DNA from: Ventricola sp051883735
GTDB taxonomy: Bacteria; Bacillota; Clostridia; Christensenellales; Aristaeellaceae
NCBI GenBank assembly: GCA_051883735.1
Contig: JBJEUH010000077.1
Coordinates: 1 to 64,000, forward strand
Direction of reading: 5' to 3'
Length of the DNA: 64,000 nucleotides
The notes under the pieces were generated by a model. That model was not told where the DNA came from. It saw only the letters and a program-made list of their open reading frames with translations, and searched no databases. The position numbers and the translations under genes were made by a program. Within the stretch, counting starts at the first letter, position 1; the number at the start of each line of letters is the position of its first letter. This document shows positions 25,768 through 34,528 of the stretch, piece by piece.

Positions 25768-26991
25768 ATGCAGCATCTTCTTGACAGCATGCGCTTCCTG
25801 TGCGACGAAACGCGCATGCTTTCCGGCCTCACCGTCGTCTACGGCACCAGCCGGGAGAGCGAGTCGGCGCTCTATGGCCGCGCGCAGGAGGCCGCGCTTG
25901 AAAACGGGCAGTTCGTCCCCTGCGAGCGCCCGCTCGAGGCGCGCAGCATCTTCGACCTCGCGTCGCTGACCAAGCTCTTCACCTCGGTGATGACGATGAT
26001 CCTCGTGGAGCGCGGAGCGCTCCGCCTAGACGAGTATGTCGGCGAAATCGACGCACGCTTTGCGCATCTGAGCGGTGTAACCGTCTTTGATACGCTGTGC
26101 TACCGCGTCTGCCTGCAGACGCCCGGCCGGATTGACGGCGCGCCCAGCCGCGACGAGGGGCTGCGCCGCCTCTTTGACGTGCGCGTCGCGCCCTCGCCCG
26201 CCGTGCGCATCTATTCGGACATCAACGCCATGGTGATCAAATATGTGATCGAGGCCAAAACCGGCCTGCCGTTTTACGATGCGATCAGGACATTCATCCT
26301 TGCGCCCGCCGGAATGCGCGAGACGTATGCCGCCGTGCCGGAGGAGGAAAAGCCACGCTGCGTCTGCTACAATTACGAGCACCGCATCGCGGGCGACCGC
26401 TACATCCTGCGCACGGACACGCCGCCGGGCACGCCGCACGATCCCAAGGCGCTGCTGCTGTCGGAGGGCGGCCAGGATCTCTGCGGCCACGCGGGGCTGT
26501 TCTCCACCCGGCAGGACATGGCGCGCTTTGCGCAGGCGCTGCTGTGCGGCGAGCTCATTTCGCGCGCGTCGCTCGAGGCGATCGCCACGGACCGCACGCT
26601 GCGCCGAAACGCGGACGGCACCTACCGCCAGCCGCTGGGCTTTCTGTGCTTCACCAAGCATCCCGAGCAGCGTCTCAGTGAGGTGCCCGCGTACATGGGC
26701 GCGCACGCGCTGGGCATCAGCGGCTTCACCGGCAATCATCTGGCGCTCGATCCGGAGCTGGATTGCTTCGAGGTGTTTCTGGGCAACCGCTGTCACGCCC
26801 GCGTCTCGCACATCACGCCGCCGGACGGCGTGGCGCTCTCCCATTACGGGCTTGACGAAAAAGGCGCGGGCCTCGTTCCCTGGCCGGACGGCCGGAAGGT
26901 GCCCACGTCTGCAAAATATGTGTATTTGAAGGACGCATGCCTGCACGAACCCATCGCGCAGCGCATGCGCCGCCTGGGATGGCTCGCGTAA
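25768..26991 (+). CDS. serine hydrolase, beta-lactamase/PBP fold
   Basis: A 407-aa protein of the beta-lactamase-related serine hydrolase family. The nucleophile motif is S66-L-T-K69 and the second motif is Y149-S-D. 'GHAGLFSTRQDMARFAQALL' matches the usual region before the third motif. No signal peptide is seen, so it is probably cytoplasmic and may be an esterase or peptidase. GGAGA before the ATG at 25768 is preferred over an upstream ATG at 25741. It lies right after the terminator of the previous gene. Confidence 0.85.
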   Translation: MQHLLDSMRFLCDETRMLSGLTVVYGTSRESESALYGRAQEAALENGQFVPCERPLEARSIFDLASLTKLFTSVMTMILVERGALRLDEYVGEIDARFAHLSGVTVFDTLCYRVCLQTPGRIDGAPSRDEGLRRLFDVRVAPSPAVRIYSDINAMVIKYVIEAKTGLPFYDAIRTFILAPAGMRETYAAVPEEEKPRCVCYNYEHRIAGDRYILRTDTPPGTPHDPKALLLSEGGQDLCGHAGLFSTRQDMARFAQALLCGELISRASLEAIATDRTLRRNADGTYRQPLGFLCFTKHPEQRLSEVPAYMGAHALGISGFTGNHLALDPELDCFEVFLGNRCHARVSHITPPDGVALSHYGLDEKGAGLVPWPDGRKVPTSAKYVYLKDACLHEPIAQRMRRLGWLA

Positions 26992-27006
26992 GACGCGGGC
27001 CTTTTT

Positions 27007-27095
27007 TGGGCTGCCGCCTAAATCTGTTCTCGGGGACGCCGTCCCCGAACCCCTGCTGGGGATTTCATCCCCAGACCCCTTCTTCGCTCCGCGGC
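27007..27095 (+). repeat. dispersed double-hairpin repeat, family A copy 2
   Basis: Hairpins CTCGGGGAC..GTCCCCGAA (27029-27050) and CTGGGGA..TCCCCAG (27055-27074) are followed by ACCCCTTCTTCGCTCCGCG. It lies between the convergent serine hydrolase gene and lysA, where it may also serve as a terminator. Confidence 0.75.
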
Positions 27096-27114
27096 GCTCA
27101 GCCGAAGCATTGCG

Positions 27115-28377
27115 TCAGAACTTGAAATCCGTGAAATCGAACGTCGCGAAATAGTCCGCGGGCGTTTCCGCGCGGCGGATCAGCTTCGCGCTGCCGTCCT
27201 CCTGAAGGAGGATTTCCGCGCTGCGCAGCTTGCCGTTGTAGTTGTAGCCCATGGAGAAGCCGTGCGCGCCGGTGTCGTGGATGTAGAGCAGGTCGCCGCG
27301 GTCGATCTTCGGCAGTCTGCGGTCGATGGCAAACTTGTCGTTGTTCTCGCACAGGCTGCCCACCACGTCGTAGACGTGATCGCAGGGCGCATGCTCCTTG
27401 CCCAGCACGGTGATGTGATGGTATGCGCCGTACATCGCCGGGCGCATGAGGTTGCAGGCGCAGGCGTCCACGCCGATGTACTCCTTGTAGGTGTGCTTCT
27501 CGTGGCGGGCGGTCGTCACCAGCGCGCCGTTGGAGGCGAGCATGAAGCGGCCCAGCTCCGTGCACAGGCGCACGTCGCCCATGCCCGCCGGCACGAGCAC
27601 CTCCTCATACGCCTTGCGCACGCCCTCGCCGATCGCTGCGATGTCGTTCTCCTCCTCCTCCGGGCGGTACGCGATGCCCACGCCGCCGGAGAGGTTGATC
27701 AGCGCGATATGCGCGCCGGTCTCGCGGTGCAGCTCCACCGCCGTCTCAAACAGAATGCGCGCCAGCATCGGATAGTAGGCGTTGGTCAGCGTGTTGGACG
27801 CCAGGAACGCGTGCAGGCCAAAGTGCTTTGCGCCCTTCTGCATCAGCGTCCGGTAGGCCTGCGCGAGCTGCGCGCGGGTCATGCCGTACTTGGCGTCCTT
27901 GGGCTGATCCATGATCCTGTTGCCGATGGCAAACTCTCCGCCAGGATTGAAGCGGCAGGACACCAGCTCCGGGACGCCGCCGCAGCCCTCCTCCAGCGTC
28001 TCAATCAGCGTGTAATCGTCCAGATTGATGATGCCCTCCAGGCTGTCCGCCAGCGCGAATTCGCTCGCCTCCGTCTCGTTGGAGGAGAACATGATCTCCT
28101 CGCCGTGAAAGCCGCAGGCGCGAGCAAGCATCAGCTCGGTGTCCGAGGAGCAGTCCACGCCGCAGCCTTCCTCGCGCAGGATGCTCAGGATGAACGGGTT
28201 GGGCGTCGCCTTCACGGCGAAGTATTCCCTAAAGCCCCTGTTCCAGGCGAACGCCTTGTTCAGCGCGCGGGCCGTGCGGCGGATGCCCGCCTCGTCATAG
28301 ATATGAAACGGCGTGGGAAATTCTCCGGCAATCTCCTTCGCCTGTTCAAGCGTGATAAACGGTTTCTTCTCGCTCAT
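27115..28377 (-). CDS. lysA: diaminopimelate decarboxylase
   Basis: A 420-aa fold-III PLP decarboxylase. The PLP lysine is K56 in 'YFAVKATPN'. 'LNLSGGVG'-type glycine loop (here INLSGGVGIAY) and the cysteine of 'GSLCENNDKFA' close the active site. It converts meso-diaminopimelate to lysine. The ATG at 28377 has AGAGGCG upstream and follows a SigA promoter at 28433-28461. It is somewhat diverged, and carboxynorspermidine-type decarboxylases share the fold, but the motifs favour LysA. Confidence 0.88.
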   Translation of the reverse strand: MSEKKPFITLEQAKEIAGEFPTPFHIYDEAGIRRTARALNKAFAWNRGFREYFAVKATPNPFILSILREEGCGVDCSSDTELMLARACGFHGEEIMFSSNETEASEFALADSLEGIINLDDYTLIETLEEGCGGVPELVSCRFNPGGEFAIGNRIMDQPKDAKYGMTRAQLAQAYRTLMQKGAKHFGLHAFLASNTLTNAYYPMLARILFETAVELHRETGAHIALINLSGGVGIAYRPEEEENDIAAIGEGVRKAYEEVLVPAGMGDVRLCTELGRFMLASNGALVTTARHEKHTYKEYIGVDACACNLMRPAMYGAYHHITVLGKEHAPCDHVYDVVGSLCENNDKFAIDRRLPKIDRGDLLYIHDTGAHGFSMGYNYNGKLRSAEILLQEDGSAKLIRRAETPADYFATFDFTDFKF

Positions 28378-28432
28378 ATGTACGCCTCTTTCCCCCGCCG
28401 GGCGGGCAGGGATATGAAAAATTACATTCCCC

Positions 28433-28461
28433 ACTATACAGATGCATCGTTCCCTTGTCAA
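28433..28461 (-). promoter_or_regulatory. SigA promoter of lysA
   Basis: On the minus strand: a perfect TTGACA (28456-28461), a 17-bp spacer and TATAGT (28433-28438), 56 bp before the start codon. Confidence 0.88.
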
Positions 28462-28475
28462 GATCAAAGATCAGG

Positions 28476-28509
28476 AAAATAAGGAGAGGCGCGTCATCCG
28501 CGTCTCTCC
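28476..28509 (-). terminator. intrinsic terminator of tadA
   Basis: On the minus strand an 11-bp stem with one mismatch (GGAGAGACGCG/CGCGCCTCTCC, 28483-28509) is followed by TTATTTT. The stem includes the last codons and the stop codon of tadA. Confidence 0.8.
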
Positions 28510-28940
28510 TCAAAAAAGCCGTCAAGGATTTCCTGGCATTCGTCCTCGAGCAGGCCGCCCATGCACGCAATCCGTCTGCCGAACGCCGGGTCCTCCGGAA
28601 TGGCATAGACGCTGCCCGCGCAGCCGGCCGTCCCGTCCGCCGCGCCGTAGTAGACGCCGCCCAGCTCCGCCATCACGATCGCACCCGCGCACATGGGACA
28701 CGGCTCCAGCGTCACATACAGCGTGCAGTCTGTCAGCCGCCGGCGGCCGAGCCGCTTCGCCGCGCGCCGGATGGCCAGCACCTCGGCGTGCGCCGTGGGA
28801 TCGCCCGTCGCCTCGCGCTCGTTGTGTGCCGAGGCGACCGCCTCGCCGTCGCAGACCACGACCGCGCCGACCGGCACCTCGCCCAGCTCAAGCGCCCGCT
28901 TCGCCTCCTCCAGCGCCAGGCGCATGTACTGCGCGCGCAC
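28494..28940 (-). CDS. tadA: tRNA-specific adenosine deaminase TadA
   Basis: A 148-aa zinc deaminase that makes inosine at position 34 of tRNA-Arg(ACG). The zinc and proton-shuttle motif HAE is at 51-53 and PCPMC at 80-84. The start is a GTG one base after the degV stop; an ATG five codons on is an alternative. Its terminator overlaps its 3' end. Confidence 0.95.
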   Translation of the reverse strand: MRAQYMRLALEEAKRALELGEVPVGAVVVCDGEAVASAHNEREATGDPTAHAEVLAIRRAAKRLGRRRLTDCTLYVTLEPCPMCAGAIVMAELGGVYYGAADGTAGCAGSVYAIPEDPAFGRRIACMGGLLEDECQEILDGFFEERRG

Positions 28941-28941
28941 C

Positions 28942-29814
28942 TCAGCCCCTGTCCTTCCCTCTGAAGAATACCGCTACCGTGCCCGGGCCGGAATGGCTGC
29001 CGATGACCGGGCCGACCTGGCTGAGCACGATCTTCTCCGGATCGCAGCCGACCATCTCCACCAGCTTCTGCTTGACGAACAGCGCGTCCTCCTCGCAGTC
29101 GCCGTGGCTGATGAAGACCATCTGATCCTTCGCGCCCTCCAGCTCGATCATCTTCTGCACCATGGCCTTGAGCGCCTGATGGCGTCCGCGCACCTTGCTG
29201 CGCGCGATCAGCTTGCCCTCCTCGTTCACATGCAGCACCGGCTTGATGCTGAGCATGGAGCCGAAGAACGCCGCGGACGGCGAGCAGCGACCGCCGCGCT
29301 TCAGGAAATTCAGATCGTCCACCGTGAACCAGGACGCGTAATTCTGGATGCGCGCGCTGATCCACGCCGCGTTCTCATGAATGTCCATGCCCGCGTCCCG
29401 GTTGCAAAGCGCGTCGCAGACCATCATGCCCTGGCCCGCGCTGGCATTGAGCGTGTCGATCACCTCGATCACCGCGTCCGGGATCTCCTCCAGCACCATA
29501 TCGCGCGCCAGGCAGGCGGAGGCGTATGTGCCGGAGAGACCGGAGGAGAAGACCAGGCACAGCACCTGTTCCCCGTTTTTCACATGCTTCAAAAAGACCT
29601 CCTGCCACTGCGCCGGCGGAACCTGCGAGGTCGTGCTCGTCTCGCCCGCGCGCAGGCGGTCGTAATACGCGTGCACCGCCGCCTCGTCGTCGATGGGCTG
29701 CGGCTTCGTCTCGCCGCCCATGGTGTAGCACAGTGGCACAATTTCAAACTGCTCGTACGCCTTGATGAACTTCGGATTCAGGTCGCAGCAGGAATCCGTG
29801 ATGATCGTATACAT
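28942..29814 (-). CDS. DegV family fatty-acid-binding protein
   Basis: A 290-aa protein beginning 'MYTIITDSCCDL', with 'TSTTSQVPPAQW' and 'SSGLSGTYASACLA', the two family blocks that bind the fatty-acid head group. DegV/FakB proteins present fatty acids to the FakA kinase; no fakA is in this window. GGGAGG seven bases before the ATG at 29814 fixes the start. tadA follows directly, so they are probably co-transcribed. Confidence 0.92.
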   Translation of the reverse strand: MYTIITDSCCDLNPKFIKAYEQFEIVPLCYTMGGETKPQPIDDEAAVHAYYDRLRAGETSTTSQVPPAQWQEVFLKHVKNGEQVLCLVFSSGLSGTYASACLARDMVLEEIPDAVIEVIDTLNASAGQGMMVCDALCNRDAGMDIHENAAWISARIQNYASWFTVDDLNFLKRGGRCSPSAAFFGSMLSIKPVLHVNEEGKLIARSKVRGRHQALKAMVQKMIELEGAKDQMVFISHGDCEEDALFVKQKLVEMVGCDPEKIVLSQVGPVIGSHSGPGTVAVFFRGKDRG

Positions 29815-29881
29815 GAATATTCCTCCCCTGTCATACGCTGCGTATCGTATCGAATGGTGTTTGCGCCGCAGGTATGCTGTT

Positions 29882-30712
29882 TCAGCTATTTCTCCCTTTT
29901 TTTTCAAAATCCTGCTGATCGCTCCGTTTTTCTGCATGCCCGAACAGAAGCTGCACGCACATGCCGCCCTCCTGGGAATGCACCGAAACGCTCGCCTCCA
30001 CGCCCTGCGCGCGCAGTCTGCGTGCCAGCGCGCCCACCTCCTCCAGCGCGGCGCGCACGGTTCTGCGCCTGGCGCTCTGCGCTCTGCCCTTCTGCGGGCC
30101 GAAGACGAGCCGCCTCGCCTGCGCGGGCGTGAGCGACCGCTCCGCGATGATGAGCGCCGCCTCCGTCTGCCGCTCCTCCCCGGAGGCGGAAAGCAGCGGC
30201 TGCGCCTGCTCCATGGAGAGCCTCCGCTGCCGCGCGATCTCCTGCACGCGCAGGGGAAGCGCCAGCAGGCCGAGCCTCTGCTCGATCGCCTGACGCCCCA
30301 GCGCCGTGCTTAAGAGCAGCGCGTCCTTGTCCACCGCGCACAGCGCCAGCGCCTCCTCCATGGCGCAGGGCGCGCGGCGCAGGCAGTGCTCCTCCATGAA
30401 GCAGGCCGCCGCAGCCGCATCATCGAGCTCCAGGCACAGCGCGTCGATCTCCTTGAGCCCCAGCAGCCGGCAGGCCGCCAGCCGCCGCGCGCCGCAGACC
30501 AGCGCAAAGCGTCCCGCCTGCGCGTTCCTGCGCACGACGATCGGCTGCAAAAGCCCGTGGCGCGCAATCGACGCAGCCAGCGGTGCGAGCGTCTCGTCTT
30601 CCAGATCCCGTCCGGCGACCATGCCGCCGTACACGTCCTTCACCTGCACGCGCATCATCGTTCGTCCGCTGCCCGCCGTCTGAGCCGCGTCTCCCGCCGC
30701 CCGCCTCTTCAT
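29882..30712 (-). CDS. ParB/Noc-like DNA-binding protein
   Basis: A 276-aa ParB/Spo0J/Noc-type protein. The CTP-binding ParB domain shows 'GLLQPIVVRR' and the box-II-like 'CGARRLAACRLLG' (family form GERRxxA). A helix-turn-helix region ('IEQRLGLLALPLRVQEIARQ') follows. No parA partner, parS site or rsmG gene is nearby, so a Noc-like or stand-alone regulatory role is as likely as segregation. It lies 67 bp upstream of the degV start and downstream of comEC on the same strand. Confidence 0.82.
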   Translation of the reverse strand: MKRRAAGDAAQTAGSGRTMMRVQVKDVYGGMVAGRDLEDETLAPLAASIARHGLLQPIVVRRNAQAGRFALVCGARRLAACRLLGLKEIDALCLELDDAAAAACFMEEHCLRRAPCAMEEALALCAVDKDALLLSTALGRQAIEQRLGLLALPLRVQEIARQRRLSMEQAQPLLSASGEERQTEAALIIAERSLTPAQARRLVFGPQKGRAQSARRRTVRAALEEVGALARRLRAQGVEASVSVHSQEGGMCVQLLFGHAEKRSDQQDFEKKGRNS

Positions 30713-30779
30713 TCCGCCTCACCCCCGGCACTGCCAACTCGTGACAATATATGCGCCGGGTTATCCGCGTATGCTGCAT

Positions 30780-33104
30780 CTACTGCGCCGCCTGAAGACA
30801 GGTCTCGATGCGGTATCCGCCGCGGCGCAGCCACAATGTGACGCTGCCGTTTTCGTCCGTGCGCAGCACCTGCGCGCCGACGCGCGACAGCGACTTAAGC
30901 ACGCGCTCGGTCGGATGGCCGTAGCGGTTGTTTGCGCCGACGCTGATGAGCGCCAGCTTCGGCCCGGCCTTGTCAAGAAACGCGTCGCTCGTCGAGCCCT
31001 TGCTGCCATGGTGCGCTACCTTGAGCACGTCGGCCGCCGGCACGGCGTCCGGCTCGCTCTCCTGCGGAAGATCGCCCGTCAGCAGGAACGTCACGTCCTC
31101 CAGCCGGGCATGCAGCAGCAGGGAGCGCTCATTGCTGCCCGAGAGCGTATCGTCCGGCGAGAGCACATCCAGCGTCGCGCCGCACGCCGCAATCCGGTCG
31201 CCGCGCTGCACCTCAAGCAGCGGGATGTCCTCCCGCGCCATGTGCTCAAGGGCCGCCTGCACCGCCAGCGGGCATTCCTCCTGCGCAGCGCGCGCCGACG
31301 TGATCACCGTCGGGATCTCCACCTCGGAAGAAAGCAGCGTCTCGAGCGCGCCCGCGTGATCCTCGTCGAGGTGCGACAGGATCACCGCCTCGACGGACAA
31401 CCCCTCGCGGCGCAGATACCGCAACATTTCGTAGCTGTCCGCCGGGCCGACGTCCACCAGCACAGCCCGCCGTCCGCTCGCCAGGAGCGCCGCATCGCCC
31501 TGCCCCACGTCCAGCTGCACATACCGCGCCTGCGGATTCAGCCGCGGCGCATAGCTCAGCAGGATCGCACAGGCCAGCAGACAGGCCGCCTGCTTTCTCC
31601 ACCGGCCATAGCGGATCCGGCTGCTCAGCAGCAGCAGCAGCGCCAGCAGGAGCAGCACGCATGCGCCGCGCGGCGCGGGCAGGCGCACGATCGCATGGTC
31701 AAGCGATGCAGCCCACAGGCTCAGCCGCTCAAAGCCGGAGGCCGCAGCCGAGAGCAGCCCCGCCGGCAGCGCGGCCATCGCGGGCCAAAGCAGGCCCGCC
31801 AGCGTGACGCACCAGCCGCCCAGCAAAAGCGCCGGCATCAGCGCGCTGCACAGCAGGTTCATCGGCAGGGCCAGCAGCGGCACATAGCCGTAGAGCAGCA
31901 GCTGCATCGGAAGGGAGGCGAGCTGCGCGCTCACGCACAGCGCCGTCATGCCAAGAAGCCTTTCCGGCAGCGCGCCCAGGTGCCGCCTGGCCAAGTCCGT
32001 CAGGCTGCGCGAGAAGAGCTGAATGCCCAGCACGACGAAAAACGAGAATTGGAACGACGCATTGAGCGCCCACAGGGGCACAGCCAGCGTCATCAGCAGC
32101 GCCGCGCAGGCCAGCCCCGTCAGCGGCTCATACCGCCTGCCGCGCACCGCGGCGTATTCCCGCAGCATCGCCATGATGCACGCGCGGACCGTGCCGGGCG
32201 CGGCCCCCGTCAGCCCGGTGAAGAACACGAGGAAGGCGCTCAGCACGGCAAAGCGGGTCTTTCGCCCCACCGGCGCGCGCCCAAGCAGCATGCTGACCAC
32301 GCCCGCGATCATGCTCAGGTGCAGGCCGGATACCGTCAGGATGTGCGCCGTGCCCGTCAGCCGCATGGCCGCTGAAATCTCGCTGTCCAGGGCGGATTTG
32401 TCGCCGAGCATCACGCCCTGAAACAGCGCCGCCTGCCCGCCAAAGAGTGCTTCCACGCACGCGGCAATCCGCCCGCGAAGCCATCGGAGCTGCTCGCCCG
32501 GCGAGAACCGCTCCCCGCCCTGCGCCATCCATCCCGGCAGCAGATAGCCGGAGAGCTCGTATCCCTCGCAGATCGCCCGAACTCTCCAGTTCATGCCGCC
32601 CGGGTTGCGCGGCTCCTCCGGCGCAAAGAGCCGTCCCGTGCCCTGCACGCGCTGGCCGATCAGCGGCTCCTCGGGCGGCGCCGTGGGCTCCTCCTCCCGC
32701 ATCAGCGTGACGACCACGGGCCGCGAGGACGCCGCCTCGCCGTCCACCGTCACGTCCTCCAGCATCACGCGGTACGGCTTCAGGATCTTCTTCACCGTGC
32801 CTTCGATGCGCACGCCGGGCGCCGTCGGCAGATCGCGGCGGCGCAGCGCGCTGCCTGCCCGCAGGTTGCCCAGCAGCAGCATGAAGGCCAGAAGACAAAA
32901 AAGCGCGCGCTTTCGCTGCAAAAGCCGCACAGCGGCCCACGCAAGCAAAAGCGCGCAAAGAATCAACAGATATGCAGCCGGCAGCAGGATGACGTTCGTG
33001 AGAAAAATGCCCAGGAGATACGCGGCGGTCGCCGCCATCAGCCTGCGCCGCACGGGCAGCACCACGGGCGGCTTATTAGCGGCATTCTTCTTCACAGCTT
33101 TCAC
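30780..33104 (-). CDS. comEC: DNA internalization protein ComEC/Rec2
   Basis: A 774-aa polytopic protein. N-terminal hydrophobic segments with a DUF4131 region (about 25-200) precede the competence channel domain ('GDKSALDSEISAAMRLTGTAH', here recognised by its ends GDKSAL and TGTAHILTVSGLH). The C-terminal metallo-beta-lactamase domain begins near 527 and has SHLDEDHAG at 577-585 and 'VAHHGSKGS'. It carries single-stranded DNA across the membrane during transformation. The start is a GTG overlapping the MATE gene stop (GTGA). Confidence 0.93.
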   Translation of the reverse strand: MKAVKKNAANKPPVVLPVRRRLMAATAAYLLGIFLTNVILLPAAYLLILCALLLAWAAVRLLQRKRALFCLLAFMLLLGNLRAGSALRRRDLPTAPGVRIEGTVKKILKPYRVMLEDVTVDGEAASSRPVVVTLMREEEPTAPPEEPLIGQRVQGTGRLFAPEEPRNPGGMNWRVRAICEGYELSGYLLPGWMAQGGERFSPGEQLRWLRGRIAACVEALFGGQAALFQGVMLGDKSALDSEISAAMRLTGTAHILTVSGLHLSMIAGVVSMLLGRAPVGRKTRFAVLSAFLVFFTGLTGAAPGTVRACIMAMLREYAAVRGRRYEPLTGLACAALLMTLAVPLWALNASFQFSFFVVLGIQLFSRSLTDLARRHLGALPERLLGMTALCVSAQLASLPMQLLLYGYVPLLALPMNLLCSALMPALLLGGWCVTLAGLLWPAMAALPAGLLSAAASGFERLSLWAASLDHAIVRLPAPRGACVLLLLALLLLLSSRIRYGRWRKQAACLLACAILLSYAPRLNPQARYVQLDVGQGDAALLASGRRAVLVDVGPADSYEMLRYLRREGLSVEAVILSHLDEDHAGALETLLSSEVEIPTVITSARAAQEECPLAVQAALEHMAREDIPLLEVQRGDRIAACGATLDVLSPDDTLSGSNERSLLLHARLEDVTFLLTGDLPQESEPDAVPAADVLKVAHHGSKGSTSDAFLDKAGPKLALISVGANNRYGHPTERVLKSLSRVGAQVLRTDENGSVTLWLRRGGYRIETCLQAAQ

Positions 33105-34480
33105 ACGCTCCCCTGCCTGGCGATGCAGCGGTCAAGCCACCTGCCGCGCAGATAATAGACGACAAACATGGCCGAGGTGATGACCCAGGTGATCGGATAG
33201 CTGAGCAGCAGCACCGGCAGGCGATGCATCCTGGGCACGACGACCGTCACCCAGAACACGCGCATCAGGCACACGCCCGTGAGCGTCATCAGCGTGGGCA
33301 TCAGCGAATCGCCCGCGCCGCGCATCGCGCTGGAGAGGATCTCGATGCACAGATAGGCGATCCACGTCGGCACGATCAGGCGGATGATGGACATGCCGGT
33401 CTCCACGACGTGCGCGTCGTCCGTGAACATGCCCAGCATCGGGCGGCCAACCGTCAGAATCAGCGCGCTCATGAAGACCGTCACGCCGGCGGCAAGACCC
33501 AGGCACACGCGCACGCTGCGGCGCATTCTGTCGTAGCGCCGCGCGCCGAAGTTCTGGCCCGCGAACGTGGTGATCGATACGCCGAACGCGCTGATCATCA
33601 TCCAGTACAGGCCGTCGATCTTGCCGTACGCCGTCCAGGCCGCCATCACGTCCGTGCCGAAGCCGTTGACGCTGGCCTGGATGATGATGTTGGACAGCGA
33701 ATACATGACAGACTGCAGCCCCGCAGGCAGACCGATTCTCACGATGCGGGCCAGCATGTCGCCGTGAAAGCGAATCCTGCTGAACCGCAGGCGGTACACC
33801 GGCTGCGCATGGCACAGGCTGACCAGGATCAGCACCGCGCTGACGACCTGCGAGAGCACCGTGGCGATCGCCGCGCCGCGCACGCCCATTTCAAGGCCCA
33901 GCACCAGGAGAATATCCAGCACGATGTTGGTCAGCGCGGCGCAGATGAGAAACAGCATCGGCCGGCGCGAATCGCCCACCGCGCGCAGCACGCCGGAGCC
34001 GATGTTGTACACCAGCTGCGGAATCATGCCCACAAAATAGATCTTGAGATACGGCACCGCGTAGGCCATGACCTCCTGCGGCGTGCCCATCCATCGAAGG
34101 ACAGTGCTGGAAAACAGCAGGCCCACCGCCGTCAGCAGCGCGCCGCTTGAAAGCGCCAGCGCGATCGTGGTGTGCACGGCGCGGGAGACGTCCTGCGCCT
34201 TTCGCGCGCCATAGAGCTGCGCGATGATGACCGACGCGCCGGAGGCCAGACCCACGAAGAAGCCGACCAGCAGGCTGATCAGCGTGCCCGTCGAGCCGCC
34301 GACGGCCGCCAGAGCCTCCTTGCCGACGACCTTGCCGACGATGATCGCATCCGCCGTGTTGTACAGCTGCTGAAAAAACGTGCCCAGCACGATCGGAAAA
34401 AAGAACAGAAGCAGCTGCTTCCAGATCACGCCCTCGGTGATGCCGTTGATGTCCGGACGCTGCCTGATGAGTCTTCTCAT
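33101..34480 (-). CDS. MATE family efflux transporter
   Basis: A 459-aa protein with twelve predicted membrane helices in two similar halves. 'FFPIVLGTFFQQLYNTADAI' with the following 'VGKVVGKEALAAVG' is the usual MATE N-terminal block. MATE proteins export drugs or metabolites using Na+ or H+. Substrate is unknown. It lies 48 bp after the polysaccharide gene run and overlaps comEC, so a link to either is only positional. Confidence 0.92.
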   Translation of the reverse strand: MRRLIRQRPDINGITEGVIWKQLLLFFFPIVLGTFFQQLYNTADAIIVGKVVGKEALAAVGGSTGTLISLLVGFFVGLASGASVIIAQLYGARKAQDVSRAVHTTIALALSSGALLTAVGLLFSSTVLRWMGTPQEVMAYAVPYLKIYFVGMIPQLVYNIGSGVLRAVGDSRRPMLFLICAALTNIVLDILLVLGLEMGVRGAAIATVLSQVVSAVLILVSLCHAQPVYRLRFSRIRFHGDMLARIVRIGLPAGLQSVMYSLSNIIIQASVNGFGTDVMAAWTAYGKIDGLYWMMISAFGVSITTFAGQNFGARRYDRMRRSVRVCLGLAAGVTVFMSALILTVGRPMLGMFTDDAHVVETGMSIIRLIVPTWIAYLCIEILSSAMRGAGDSLMPTLMTLTGVCLMRVFWVTVVVPRMHRLPVLLLSYPITWVITSAMFVVYYLRGRWLDRCIARQGSV

Positions 34481-34528
34481 AAACCCTTTCCTTGAGGCGC
34501 GCCGCCATGCACCGCAGCGGCGCCCAAT

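Noticed and set aside
29882..30712. Chromosome-partition parAB locus with origin.
   Set aside because: No parA, rsmG, dnaA or parS-like sites are nearby, so the ParB-like gene alone does not mark the replication origin.
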